Shown piece after piece: positions 31,277 to 38,586 of a stretch of 49,717 nt of DNA. Location of the stretch: assembly GCA_944387015.1 (NCBI GenBank), contig CALXDH010000018.1, forward strand, positions 1-49,717, read 5' to 3'. The notes beneath the pieces were generated by a model, which searched no databases, was not told the DNA's origin, and saw only the letters and a program-made list of their open reading frames with translations. The position numbers and the translations under genes were made by a program. This stretch comes from an uncultured Oscillospiraceae bacterium. GTDB lineage: Bacteria > Bacillota > Clostridia > Oscillospirales > Oscillospiraceae. Each line of letters opens with the position of its first letter. Within the stretch, counting starts at the first letter, position 1.

Positions 31277-32020
31277 ATGGGTAAACGAGTTTTCAGCCTT
31301 GTGCTGGTGCTGGCTCTGGCCTTGGGGCTGTGTGCCTGCGGCAGCAAGGCTCCCACTTGGCAGGAGCAGTATGACCTGGGTGTGCGCTATCTGTCTGACG
31401 GCAATTACGAAGAGGCAATCCTTGCATTTACAGCTGCCATTGACATTGATCCGAAGCGGCCGGAGGCCTACATTGGACTTGCCGATTCTTATGATCAAAG
31501 CGGCCGGCCGGAGCAGGCAATCGATATCCTGCGCAGCGCCATCGATCTGCTGGGAGAACTGCCGGAACTGCTGGAACGGCTGGAAGCGCTGGAAGGCAGC
31601 GCTTCCCCCCAGGGGGATGCACTGCCTGCGCAGGTGGAGGGGAGCTTAGAACTTCACGATGTAATCTGTGTTTTTTCGCGTGAGAGCGATGTCGTAGACA
31701 TGAACGAAAACGCTGTCGCCGGACTGGAAATCACCTGTACTGTCGACGGCCCGGAAACGGTTTGCGCTGTTTTAATCGCAGCTGCAGGCCCTGCGGCTAC
31801 GATGCAGCAGGAGATCGATGAGACGATTTCCTATATGGTCGATACCTGGAAGGAAGAGGGGGCCGTTGCTGCAGGAGAGACATTGCCGTTTACCACTACG
31901 TCATCTTGTCCGCTGATTTCCTATGATCTTGGCCAGACGTTCACAACCATACTGGTTGGTTTGGACGAACAGACCAATGCGGTTGGCTATGCGCTGGTCA
32001 CCGTTGATCTTCCGAGCTGA
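31277..32020 (+). CDS. TPR lipoprotein (paralog D) at the end of the type VII-like operon
   Basis: 247 residues. Lipoprotein leader (VFSLVLVLALALGLCAC) and then WQEQYDLGVRYLS..NYEEAILAFTAAIDID, nearly the same TPR module as the three divergent lipoproteins. The C-terminal 130 residues are different and lack YD repeats. ATG at 31277 chosen for spacing to AAAGG; ATG at 31271 is possible. It lies 23 bases after the phosphatase and so links the TPR lipoprotein family to this locus. Confidence 0.83.
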   Translation: MGKRVFSLVLVLALALGLCACGSKAPTWQEQYDLGVRYLSDGNYEEAILAFTAAIDIDPKRPEAYIGLADSYDQSGRPEQAIDILRSAIDLLGELPELLERLEALEGSASPQGDALPAQVEGSLELHDVICVFSRESDVVDMNENAVAGLEITCTVDGPETVCAVLIAAAGPAATMQQEIDETISYMVDTWKEEGAVAAGETLPFTTTSSCPLISYDLGQTFTTILVGLDEQTNAVGYALVTVDLPS

Positions 32021-32366
32021 AGAGGAACAGCGGTTCCCATGAGAAAGCATTGCCCTTAAAATGGTGTTAAGTGGACAGCGATTGCCCATGTACCGCGACC
32101 GGCATTCGAAAATAAGTGCCGGTCACGGTATGATGGTGCTGTTTTCTGAATGTCATGTCTTCTGCTCATATGAGGTGATGTTTGCCGATGAACTGGACTG
32201 AGAAATATGTGTTCTTCCGATGATTGGAAAAGATCTGGAAAACAGCACTGGAGCGCCTGGATCAACGCTACCCAGACGGTGCCCTGTACCACTGGCGCAG
32301 GGCCTTCCGGCTGATGCGGGATGTGTAAGCCGACTGGTCATCTAGTGTATTCGTCAGAGATTTCTT
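32021..32366. other. Intergenic stretch with hairpin and decayed small ORF
   Basis: A 12-bp hairpin with one mismatch (32093-32104 with 32117-32128) follows the operon. It lacks a T tract but could end transcription or protect the message. The small interrupted ORF is listed separately. Nothing else is recognised. Confidence 0.45.
32188..32328 (+). pseudogene. Small ORF with in-frame TGA
   Basis: ATG at 32188 with a GAGGTGA site reads MNWTEKYVFFR, then TGA (32221), then LEKIWKTALERLDQRYPDG and ALYHWRRAFRLMRDV to a TAA at 32326. The post-stop part has good coding character. It looks like a 46-codon gene inactivated by one stop codon. No family recognised. Confidence 0.4.
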
Positions 32367-32669
32367 TCAGGAAATGGAACAGGCATCTGTCTCAGCTTCT
32401 TCGGCTGATGACAGATGCCTGCTTTCCTCGTAATGATCCAATTCGCCGGCCAGTTCCCACGCCAGACGGAAGCCGCAGAGAAAGCTGTCCAGGGACCGCT
32501 CTTCGATGATATGGTTCTGGGTATCGATGATCTGCAGCACCAGTTTCCTCTCTGGCTTTTCCAGCCGCTCGATCAGCTGGCGGTGGCAGGTCTCGACTTC
32601 CTGCTCGTACTCCGCCAAGGGCAGAGGGGTGTAGAATCGCTGGTACAGTGATTTCAGAGTTTCGTTCAT
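32367..32669 (-). CDS. DUF6809-like small protein
   Basis: 100 residues from the ATG at 32669, which has AGGAGG upstream. Sequence features LYQRFYTPLPLAEYEQEVE, RLEKPERKLVLQIID and SLDSFLCGFRLAWELAGEL, a conserved small helical family found in many clostridial mobile regions. Function unknown. Its last residues are acidic. Confidence 0.75.
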   Translation of the reverse strand: MNETLKSLYQRFYTPLPLAEYEQEVETCHRQLIERLEKPERKLVLQIIDTQNHIIEERSLDSFLCGFRLAWELAGELDHYEESRHLSSAEEAETDACSIS

Positions 32670-32858
32670 GTGTCTCGCCTCCTTGCAGCAAGACACCATA
32701 CCACAGCTTATCGGAAATAGCTACAGCCGGAAGGGATATTTTCTGTGCCTGCGGGAAGATTGCCTTTTATTCCCGGGTGTTCTGTGTTATGATAACAAAA
32801 ACGAGATGGCCGGCATTTCGGCCTTGATCACGGCAGGGAAGCGGCCAAGGAGGTATCC

Positions 32859-33131
32859 ATGGAACAGATTTATCGTCAGCTCGGTGAGCTGGCCCGCCGG
32901 CATGGAGCCCGGAAACTGGTTCTCTTCGGCTCCCGGGCCAGGGGAGATTTTCACGAGCGCAGCGATATTGACCTGGCGGTGTACGGGATGCCCCCGGAAA
33001 ATCGGACCTCCTTCTGGCTGGATGCAGAGGAGCTTCCGACCCTCCTGAAGCTGGATATCGTCCATGTGGCCCCTGAATTTTTGTCGAACATCGAAAAGGA
33101 CGGTGTGATCCTTTATGCTGCAGAAAATTGA
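32859..33131 (+). CDS. MNT-domain minimal nucleotidyltransferase (antitoxin-type)
   Basis: 90 residues with the nucleotidyltransferase signature GSRARGDFHERSDIDLAV (24-41), including both metal-binding Asp, and a later KLDIVHV. Such MntA-type proteins pair with HEPN RNases and silence them by adding AMP. ATG at 32859 after AAGGAGG. The next gene starts inside its end but is truncated. Confidence 0.88.
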   Translation: MEQIYRQLGELARRHGARKLVLFGSRARGDFHERSDIDLAVYGMPPENRTSFWLDAEELPTLLKLDIVHVAPEFLSNIEKDGVILYAAEN

Positions 33132-33237
33132 AAAATACCGCAGGACTGTTGAGCGGCTCCGGGAGGCACTGTCCGATTTCACCCAAAATCCGAACTCCAC
33201 AAAACCACTGGATCCCAACGGTTTTTCTATTGGCTGA
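33115..33237 (+). pseudogene. Truncated HEPN partner protein
   Basis: 40 residues starting MLQKIEKYRRTVERLREAL, the usual beginning of the HEPN/HI0074-type partner that follows MNT genes with a short overlap. A complete HEPN partner has about 130 residues and the RxxxxH active site; here the frame ends just 10 bases before a 46-bp direct repeat. The toxin half of the pair is therefore destroyed. Confidence 0.65.
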
Positions 33238-33618
33238 TGTCTGCGGATAATGGCCTCAACAAAGCTATCATTTCAGTAGTTCCCTGCAGCCGAAACTTTG
33301 GGAAGCTGCCAAGATGCTGTTAGAACGGAGCGGTCTGTCTTTGGATATTGAGACAGTGTGGTTGAATGCGATGCCAGGACAGGAGAGACGGTCTGAGATG
33401 ATCAATATGAAAATCCAAGGTTTTTCAGCTTGGCCTTGCCGAAAAACCTTGGATGGAAGCCGGAGGAAATTGCGGGCTCTTTATAAAAACAAGCGGCTGG
33501 TGCCTGGTGTAAATCCAGTCGGATCATGGAGTTCCCCACGTACTGACCAAAGACGTTTATGGCGCAAAGCCCGCACGCGCTTGAAATCGGCGGAACTTTT
33601 TCGCAAAAATATCCATGC
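33238..33618. other. Scar region with no recognised gene
   Basis: Begins with copy 1 of the 46-bp direct repeat. A plus-strand frame just after it (LWEAAKMLLERSGLSLDIETVWLNAMPGQERRSEM) has coding character but no start or known family and may be the tail of another lost gene. The rest is featureless. Confidence 0.4.
33247..33292 (+). repeat. 46-bp direct repeat, copy 1
   Basis: Identical to 33970-34015 (starts ATAATGGCCTCAACAAAG, ends CCCTGCAGCCG). It lies next to the truncated end of the HEPN gene. Confidence 0.9.
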
Positions 33619-33969
33619 TCAGCCATTGTTCAGCCAATTTGCAATCTCGATCACAGCGGCAATCGCCTGCTCATCCTCCTGAGCGGGAATCGTGTCGGTA
33701 TTCGGTGAACAGGCCGTGTGGTCAAGGAACCCCTCGGCATTGACCATGCGGAAAAATGCGCTGAGGTGATGGTTTGCGTTGGCCTGATTGCCCTTGCCGC
33801 CGGCGGTGAGGATCGCCGCAGATTTTTTGTGTCTCAGGTTCAACGGCTGATTCAGGAAGAACGTTGCCGCGTGCCAGGGCTGCAGACGGCTCATGAGACT
33901 CAAAACGGAGCCGGGCAGCGTGCCGTAATACACCGGAGAGGCAATGACGATATTGTCAAAATCGTCATC
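33619..33969 (-). pseudogene. Flavodoxin/NADPH-dependent FMN reductase fragment
   Basis: The frame reads DDFDNIVIASPVYYGTLPG..SLMSRL and ends IEIANWLNNG, the middle and C-terminal parts of a flavodoxin-fold oxidoreductase (the SPVYYGT loop binds FMN). The N-terminal about 60-70 residues with the first FMN loop are missing, and the coding similarity stops exactly where copy 2 of the 46-bp repeat begins. Confidence 0.7.
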
Positions 33970-34015
33970 ATAATGGCCTCAACAAAGCTATCATTTCAGT
34001 AGTTCCCTGCAGCCG
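33970..34015 (+). repeat. 46-bp direct repeat, copy 2
   Basis: Identical to 33247-33292, offset 723 bp. It marks the truncation point of the flavodoxin fragment. 34016-34155 beyond it shows nothing recognisable. Confidence 0.9.
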
Positions 34016-34155
34016 CTGCCTTGATACTCGCGTTCCTATCCTTGGACCCTGAAAGTTCAGCTTGGGAGAAAGAAACCGGCTCATATGCTGCGACTGCCCT
34101 GAACCAGCCTTTTAGAAGAGTGCCCTTGACATCCGGAGGTTATCCGAAAAATGCC

Positions 34156-34184
34156 TTGCGCTTTTTTTCGGGGTGTGGTATACT
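34156..34184 (+). promoter_or_regulatory. Promoter of the phnDCE-like operon
   Basis: TTGCGC (34156-34161) and TATACT (34179-34184) with a 17-base spacer, giving a leader of about 235 bases before the first start codon. Confidence 0.6.
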
Positions 34185-34194
34185 TCCATCGGTT

Positions 34195-34398
34195 TGCGGA
34201 ATGCGGCGAAAGGGGGAGCTCCCTGGCGCCACGCTCGGAATATTGATGACAAGAACCAGATCGCGAGGGAGCCTGTGTTCCAGGCTGAGAGGGTCCCAGG
34301 AAGGGCCGACCGTACCCTGCTTTTTCCAAAGCGGGGCAATCAGCATCTGCGTGAAAGCCATGGCAAGGCATATGCAGGTGCATATGCCTTTTTCTTTT
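34195..34398 (+). ncRNA. Candidate riboswitch leader with intrinsic terminator
   Basis: The leader folds by eye into an enclosing helix CAGAT (34257-34261) with ATCTG (34345-34349) around three hairpins: AGCCTG/CAGGCT, GGTCCC..GGG..GACC, and CCCTGCTTT/AAAGCGGGG. A terminator stem (34365-34376 with 34379-34390) and TTTTTCTTTT follow, only 28 bases before the phnD start. The segment GGGAGCC..GGCTGAGAGG..GACC resembles the 5' half of a thi-box (TPP) aptamer, but the usual GAACCTGAT and GCGTAGGGA blocks are absent. Class and ligand are open. Confidence 0.5.
34365..34398 (+). terminator. Leader terminator before phnD
   Basis: A 12-bp stem AAGGCATATGCA/TGCATATGCCTT plus T-rich tract. Its position between promoter and start codon implies transcription attenuation. 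Confidence 0.8.
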
Positions 34399-34426
34399 GC
34401 GCGGAAAATCGAATGGAGGTACTCCC

Positions 34427-35491
34427 ATGAAAAAGAACATTCCCGCACTCCTTTTGTCCCTGGCACTCTCCTGCGGCCTGCTGGCCGGCTGCGGTGCCTC
34501 CGATACCGGCGAGACGGCGCAGGAAGCGCCGGACGCGGACGGGGTACAGAGCGTCTCTTCCCTGAAGATCGCATTCTCGCCCTACGCCGATGCCGACATC
34601 ATCTCGGAGTCCACTCAGCCGCTGGAGGAGCTGCTGAAGGCGAAGCTGTTGGAAAAGGGTTATGACGTGGGCGAGATCGACATGTCGGTGGGCACCAGCT
34701 ACACAGCCGTGGGCGAGGCCCTCAGCGCCGGCAGCGCCGACCTGGGCTTTATTTCCGGCGGCAACTACGTCCTCTTCTCCGATGACTGCGATGTGCTGCT
34801 GACCGCGCTTCGCTACGGCATCAACAAGGACTCCGAAAATCCTGCCGACTGGAACGACGGCACCATCGAGGAAAATACCGAGGATATGAGCACCTACTAT
34901 CGCTGCATTTTGCTGGCAGGTCCCACGGAAAAGGGACAGGAGCTTCTGGACAAGGTCAATAACGGACAGGAACTGACCTGGGAGGATTTGAACAGCGCCA
35001 CCTGGGCGGTCCTCAATCCCACCTCCGCCTCCGGATATATCTACCCCTGCCTGTGGCTCCAGGAGCACTACGGAAAGGGGATCAGTGATCTGGACAACGT
35101 GGTGGAGTGCGACTCCCATACGACCTCCGTGGCCCGGCTGGCCGCAGGACAGGTGGACGTGATGGTCTCCTACGGTCACATCCGCATCAAGAACGCCCCC
35201 ATCTGGGAATCCGACTTCGGCGGCACCGCCCCCATGGTGGAGCAGACCGGCGTCATCGGCGTCACGGACGGCATTTACAATGATATGATCGCTTACAGCA
35301 AGACTTCTGAGACCATGCAGGACGAGGACTTCCGGGAAGCGGTGGGCGAAGCGTTCATCGAACTGGCCGAGACCGAGGAGGGGCAGGCCATCTTCAGCGT
35401 CTTCAGCCAGGTGGGCTACACCTGGGGCAGCGACGCCGATTATGACGGGGAGCGGGCCGCTCAGGAACTCCTCAAATCCATGGAACAGTAA
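34427..35491 (+). CDS. phnD: PhnD-like ABC transporter substrate-binding lipoprotein
   Basis: 354 residues from the ATG at 34427 (GGAGG upstream). Lipoprotein leader with LLAGC, then a type II periplasmic-binding fold: LKIAFSPYADAD, AGSADLGFISGGNYVL, TWAVLNPTSASGYIYP, AAGQVDVMVSY, typical of the PhnD/PtxB/HtxB group that binds phosphonates, phosphite or related small ligands, though related proteins serve other ligands. The gene is first in a three-gene ABC operon under the attenuator leader. The real ligand cannot be told from sequence. Confidence 0.88.
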   Translation: MKKNIPALLLSLALSCGLLAGCGASDTGETAQEAPDADGVQSVSSLKIAFSPYADADIISESTQPLEELLKAKLLEKGYDVGEIDMSVGTSYTAVGEALSAGSADLGFISGGNYVLFSDDCDVLLTALRYGINKDSENPADWNDGTIEENTEDMSTYYRCILLAGPTEKGQELLDKVNNGQELTWEDLNSATWAVLNPTSASGYIYPCLWLQEHYGKGISDLDNVVECDSHTTSVARLAAGQVDVMVSYGHIRIKNAPIWESDFGGTAPMVEQTGVIGVTDGIYNDMIAYSKTSETMQDEDFREAVGEAFIELAETEEGQAIFSVFSQVGYTWGSDADYDGERAAQELLKSMEQ

Positions 35492-35511
35492 CAGCAGCCG
35501 GGAGGACAGCC

Positions 35512-36261
35512 ATGTTGCAGGTCCAGCACATTCAAAAAAGCTTTCCCCGAACGGGGGAGGTCCTGAAAGACGTGAGCTTTACCCTGAAAGATGGGGAATT
35601 TCTCTCCGTCATCGGCCCCTCCGGCGCCGGAAAGACCACCCTGTTCCGGATCCTCAACGGGATGGAGGCCTGTGACGGCGGAACGATCCTCTACGCCGGC
35701 GTCCCCTTTGAGTCTGCCCGGGGCCGGGACAAACGGGCCGTGCAGCGGACCATCGGCACCATCTACCAGGATTTCTGCTTGGTGGAAGTCTCCAGTGCCT
35801 TGAAAAATGTCCTGAATGCCTGCCTTCCGGAGATGAACACGGGAGCCGCCCTTCTGGGGCGCTTTGGCCCGGTCCGCCGGGAAAAAGCTGCCGGGATCCT
35901 CCGGGAAGTAGGGCTGGCCGACAAGCTGGACGAGCCGGTCAAGCGCCTCTCCGGCGGGCAGAAGCAGCGAGTGGCCATTGCCAGAGCCTTGATGCGGGAT
36001 CCGGCGGTGCTGCTGGCGGATGAGCCGGTGGCTTCCCTGGACCCCGTTACCGGGCGGCAGATCCTGGAGCTGCTGCGACAGGTCCAGCAGAGCCGGGGCG
36101 TCAGCGTCCTGATGAACAGTCACAATCTGGAGCTGTCCCTGGAATTCTCCGACCATATCATCGGGATCAGCCGGGGTCAGGTGGTTTTTGACGGTGCTCC
36201 AGGGGACCTTACGGAAGAGGTCCTGGAGCGTATTTACGGCGGGGCCGGGGTGAGTGCATGA
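35512..36261 (+). CDS. phnC: PhnC-like ABC transporter ATP-binding protein
   Basis: 249 residues. Walker A GPSGAGKTT (about 36-44), Q-loop at QDFCLVE, signature LSGGQKQRVAIARAL (about 146-160), Walker B AVLLADEPVASLD and the His switch at NSHNLEL. Sequence similarity is to the PhnC/phosphonate-type ATPases. It follows phnD by 20 bases and overlaps the permease gene by four bases (ATGA). Confidence 0.92.
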   Translation: MLQVQHIQKSFPRTGEVLKDVSFTLKDGEFLSVIGPSGAGKTTLFRILNGMEACDGGTILYAGVPFESARGRDKRAVQRTIGTIYQDFCLVEVSSALKNVLNACLPEMNTGAALLGRFGPVRREKAAGILREVGLADKLDEPVKRLSGGQKQRVAIARALMRDPAVLLADEPVASLDPVTGRQILELLRQVQQSRGVSVLMNSHNLELSLEFSDHIIGISRGQVVFDGAPGDLTEEVLERIYGGAGVSA

Positions 36262-37787
36262 GGCGGCGCGTTTCCCGCCCTCTGGCGGCCGCGGCCTTTG
36301 CGGCGGCCTTTTTGGGCGCCGCCTGCTTTACCGGCTGCGATCTTTCCGTGCTGTGGTCCCGGCGGAGTCATTTGACGGACATCGTATCGGAAATGATCCC
36401 CCCGGAGTGGAGCTTTGTGGGGACGGTTTTGCCGCTGCTCTGGACCACGGTGCAGATGTCTGTCACCGGCACGGTACTGGGAGCGGCACTGGCGGTTCCC
36501 GCCGCCATGGTCTGCGCCGGGCCGCTGCCCGGTCCCCGGGCGCTCAAGAAGCTCGCGCGATTTGGGATCCAGCTGCTGCGGTCTTTCCCGGCCCTGATTC
36601 TGGCGCTGCTGGCCACGTTCTTCCTGGGGATCGGCGCCTTTGCCGGGACTGCCGCGATCACAGTTTACACCTTTGCCATTATAACCCGGTTGACTTATGA
36701 GGACATGGAGAGCGCACCGCTGGGGCCTTATACAGCCCTGCAGGCCTTGGGAGCCGGGCCGGTCCGGGCCTTTGTCCATTCCGTATTCCCGGAGATCGCA
36801 CACGCCTACCTTACGAATGCGCTCTATTTGCTGGAGGGAAACGTGCGCCACAGCGCCATCCTGGGTTATGTGGGAGCGGGAGGCATCGGACTGCTCCTCA
36901 ACGAGAAAGTCTCCTGGCGGGAATACGGCAAGGTCGGGATGATCCTGATTCTGCTGTTTCTTGTCGTGTATGGGATGGAAGCCCTCAGCGCGGTTTTGAC
37001 CCGGCTGGTGCAGCATGAGCTGACGATCAGCCCAACAGGGCGGAGGCTGCTGATCGGCGCGGCGGCGGGGCTGTTTGCCTTCTGTACGCTGACATTGCCA
37101 TCTCCTGACCTGTCCCGAACCAGTCTGCGGATGGTGCGGGTGATGCTGGACGGGATGCTCCACCCGGACCTGGAATTGCTGCTACGGCTGGACAGCAGCG
37201 GCCTTGCGTATCTTCTGCTGGAGACGGCGGCCATGGCCCTGGTGGGGACTTGCGTAGGCGTGGTCGTGGCAGTTCCTCTGTCTTTTCTGGGCAGCGGACG
37301 GTTCTTTCCGGCTCCGGTAGCGTGGTTCTTCCGGACCGTAGTGGCTGCCGTGCGTTCCGTTCCTTCTTTGATCTATGGGCTGATCTTTATCCGGGTCTGC
37401 GGCCCCGGCTCCTTCACCGGCGTGCTGACGCTGGCGGTGTGCAGCGTGGGCCTTTTGTGCAAACGATTCTCCGAAGCCATCGACGCGCTGGATCTGCGCT
37501 CCGTTTACGCACTGGAGGCCATGGGGATTTCCCTGCCGGCCCGGATCCTTCATGCCGTCTTTCCACAGTTGGTGCCTCAGATCACCTCCGGTACGCTTTA
37601 CCGCTTCGATGTCAATATCCGGGAAGCGTCGGTGCTGGGACTGGCTGGGGCCGGCGGGATCGGAGCCCCTTTGATTTTCGCTATGAACCAGTATGCCTGG
37701 AATGAGGTGAGCACGCTGGCTCTGGGGATGATTTTTCTGGCATGGCTGGTGGATCTGGTTTCTTCCAACTGCCGTAAGATTTCCTGA
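36258..37787 (+). CDS. phnE: PhnE-like ABC permease, two permease domains fused
   Basis: 509 residues, about twice the length of a usual PhnE (about 260). Two MetI-type permease domains are seen: first half with the EAA loop around ALQALGAGPVRAFVHSVFPEI (about 155-175) and second half with ALEAMGISLPARILHAVFPQL (about 416-436), each followed by LGYVGAGGIG or LGLAGAGGIG. Around 10-12 membrane helices in total. The fusion supplies both subunits of the channel in one chain. Start overlaps the phnC stop. Confidence 0.9.
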   Translation: MRRRVSRPLAAAAFAAAFLGAACFTGCDLSVLWSRRSHLTDIVSEMIPPEWSFVGTVLPLLWTTVQMSVTGTVLGAALAVPAAMVCAGPLPGPRALKKLARFGIQLLRSFPALILALLATFFLGIGAFAGTAAITVYTFAIITRLTYEDMESAPLGPYTALQALGAGPVRAFVHSVFPEIAHAYLTNALYLLEGNVRHSAILGYVGAGGIGLLLNEKVSWREYGKVGMILILLFLVVYGMEALSAVLTRLVQHELTISPTGRRLLIGAAAGLFAFCTLTLPSPDLSRTSLRMVRVMLDGMLHPDLELLLRLDSSGLAYLLLETAAMALVGTCVGVVVAVPLSFLGSGRFFPAPVAWFFRTVVAAVRSVPSLIYGLIFIRVCGPGSFTGVLTLAVCSVGLLCKRFSEAIDALDLRSVYALEAMGISLPARILHAVFPQLVPQITSGTLYRFDVNIREASVLGLAGAGGIGAPLIFAMNQYAWNEVSTLALGMIFLAWLVDLVSSNCRKIS

Positions 37788-37808
37788 GAGAACGATACAA
37801 AGATTGTC

Positions 37809-38085
37809 GCTTGACTATAGCTACGCCGCCGGTCTGGATCAGTTTCCCCAGTGTGGTGGACAGCCCTGCCCCTGCCGCGTCAGCCGCCGCGATCTGCCGG
37901 GTCACGGATTGCAGATTCCCTGCGGCCCGTTGGGCGCTGTCCTTCACATTCAGCGCCTTTTGAAGGGTGTCTCCCGTGTCCTTTGCGGTTTTGGAGAGGA
38001 CCTGCGTCGCCTGGGTCATCCGCTTCACCTGCGTGGAATATCGGTCGTCCACCTTGTAGATAATGGAATAGCTTGGAATACGATC
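37809..38085 (-). pseudogene. Phage tail tape-measure-like fragment
   Basis: The minus-strand frame reads DRIPSYSIIYKVDDRYSTQ..QVLSKTAKDTGDTLQKAL..AADAAGAGLSTTL, helical and Ala/Thr/Gln-rich like the beginning of tail tape measure proteins, but with no start codon and an early end next to the phnE stop. Together with the neighbouring tail-assembly-like fragment it is a prophage relic. Confidence 0.4.
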
Positions 38086-38095
38086 ACCTGCTTTC

Positions 38096-38125
38096 TTGAC
38101 ATATAATTTCCGCCTGTGCTATCAT
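38096..38125 (+). promoter_or_regulatory. Promoter of membrane peptide unit 1
   Basis: TTGACA (38096-38101) and TATCAT (38120-38125), spacer 18. The same pair recurs in unit 2. Confidence 0.6.
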
Positions 38126-38148
38126 AAAACAAAAGGAGGAGATGCCTC

Positions 38149-38250
38149 ATGACAAATCGTCAGTTTTTGATTCTGCTTGGAATCTGCCTCATTGGATGCC
38201 TTTTCTTTGCCCTCAAATTGCTCGGTACTGAGCTGCAGTATTATTTTTGA
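38149..38250 (+). CDS. 33-residue single-span membrane peptide, copy 1
   Basis: The ORF reads MTNRQFLILLGICLIGCLF to LGTELQYYF: a charged short N-terminus, one hydrophobic segment (FLILLGICLIGCLFFALKLL) and a polar/aromatic end. AAGGAGGAG ribosome binding site 7 bases upstream, own promoter and own terminator. The coding part is identical to copy 2 apart from residue 2 (Thr/Ser). Size, hydrophobicity and tandem duplication resemble type I toxins such as Ldr, Ibs or Fst, but no antisense antitoxin RNA was located. Not listed among larger ORFs because of its length. Confidence 0.65.
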   Translation: MTNRQFLILLGICLIGCLFFALKLLGTELQYYF

Positions 38251-38262
38251 TGTGTTTTTGCG

Positions 38263-38299
38263 CAGCCGTTCCCGCCCCTGCGGGAGCGGCTGTTTTTTT
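38263..38299 (+). terminator. Terminator of membrane peptide unit 1
   Basis: 13-bp stem with one G-T pair (38263-38275 with 38280-38292), CCCT loop and a T7 tract. Confidence 0.85.
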
Positions 38300-38361
38300 A
38301 TCCCTCTCCGCGCCGCCCTCTCCGCCCCTTAGAGCCCTCGGGCAGCCCCGCCCCTGCTTTC

Positions 38362-38391
38362 TTGACATATAATTTCTCCCTGTGCTATCAT
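38362..38391 (+). promoter_or_regulatory. Promoter of membrane peptide unit 2
   Basis: TTGACA (38362-38367) and TATCAT (38386-38391), spacer 18, as in unit 1. Confidence 0.6.
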
Positions 38392-38413
38392 GAAACCAAA
38401 GGAGGGATACAGA

Positions 38414-38515
38414 ATGTCAAATCGTCAGTTTTTGATTCTGCTTGGAATCTGCCTCATTGGATGCCTTTTCTTTGCCCTCAAATTGCTCGGTACTGAGCTG
38501 CAGTATTATTTTTGA
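38414..38515 (+). CDS. 33-residue single-span membrane peptide, copy 2
   Basis: Reads MSNRQFLILLGICLIGCLF to LGTELQYYF, the same protein as copy 1 except Ser2. The ribosome binding site region differs (AAAGGAGGGATACAGA), while promoter, coding sequence and terminator are conserved; the copies are 265 bp apart. Keeping the protein intact in both units while the spacers drift suggests selection on the peptide. Confidence 0.65.
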   Translation: MSNRQFLILLGICLIGCLFFALKLLGTELQYYF

Positions 38516-38527
38516 TGTGTCTTTGCG

Positions 38528-38562
38528 CAGCCGTTCCCGCCCCTGCGGGAGCGGCTGTTTTT
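38528..38562 (+). terminator. Terminator of membrane peptide unit 2
   Basis: Stem 38528-38540 with 38545-38557, CCCT loop and T run, identical in design to unit 1. Confidence 0.85.
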
Positions 38563-38586
38563 GCTCCCTGGTTCCTCAGTCAAGTA

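Noticed and set aside
32221-32223. TGA as a selenocysteine codon
   Set aside because: No selenoprotein-like context around the codon and no convincing downstream SECIS hairpin; a decayed gene is simpler.
34257-34360. Ordinary TPP riboswitch
   Set aside because: Only the GGCTGAGA half is thi-box-like; the conserved GAACCTGAT and GCGTAGGGA elements are missing, so the class was not assigned.
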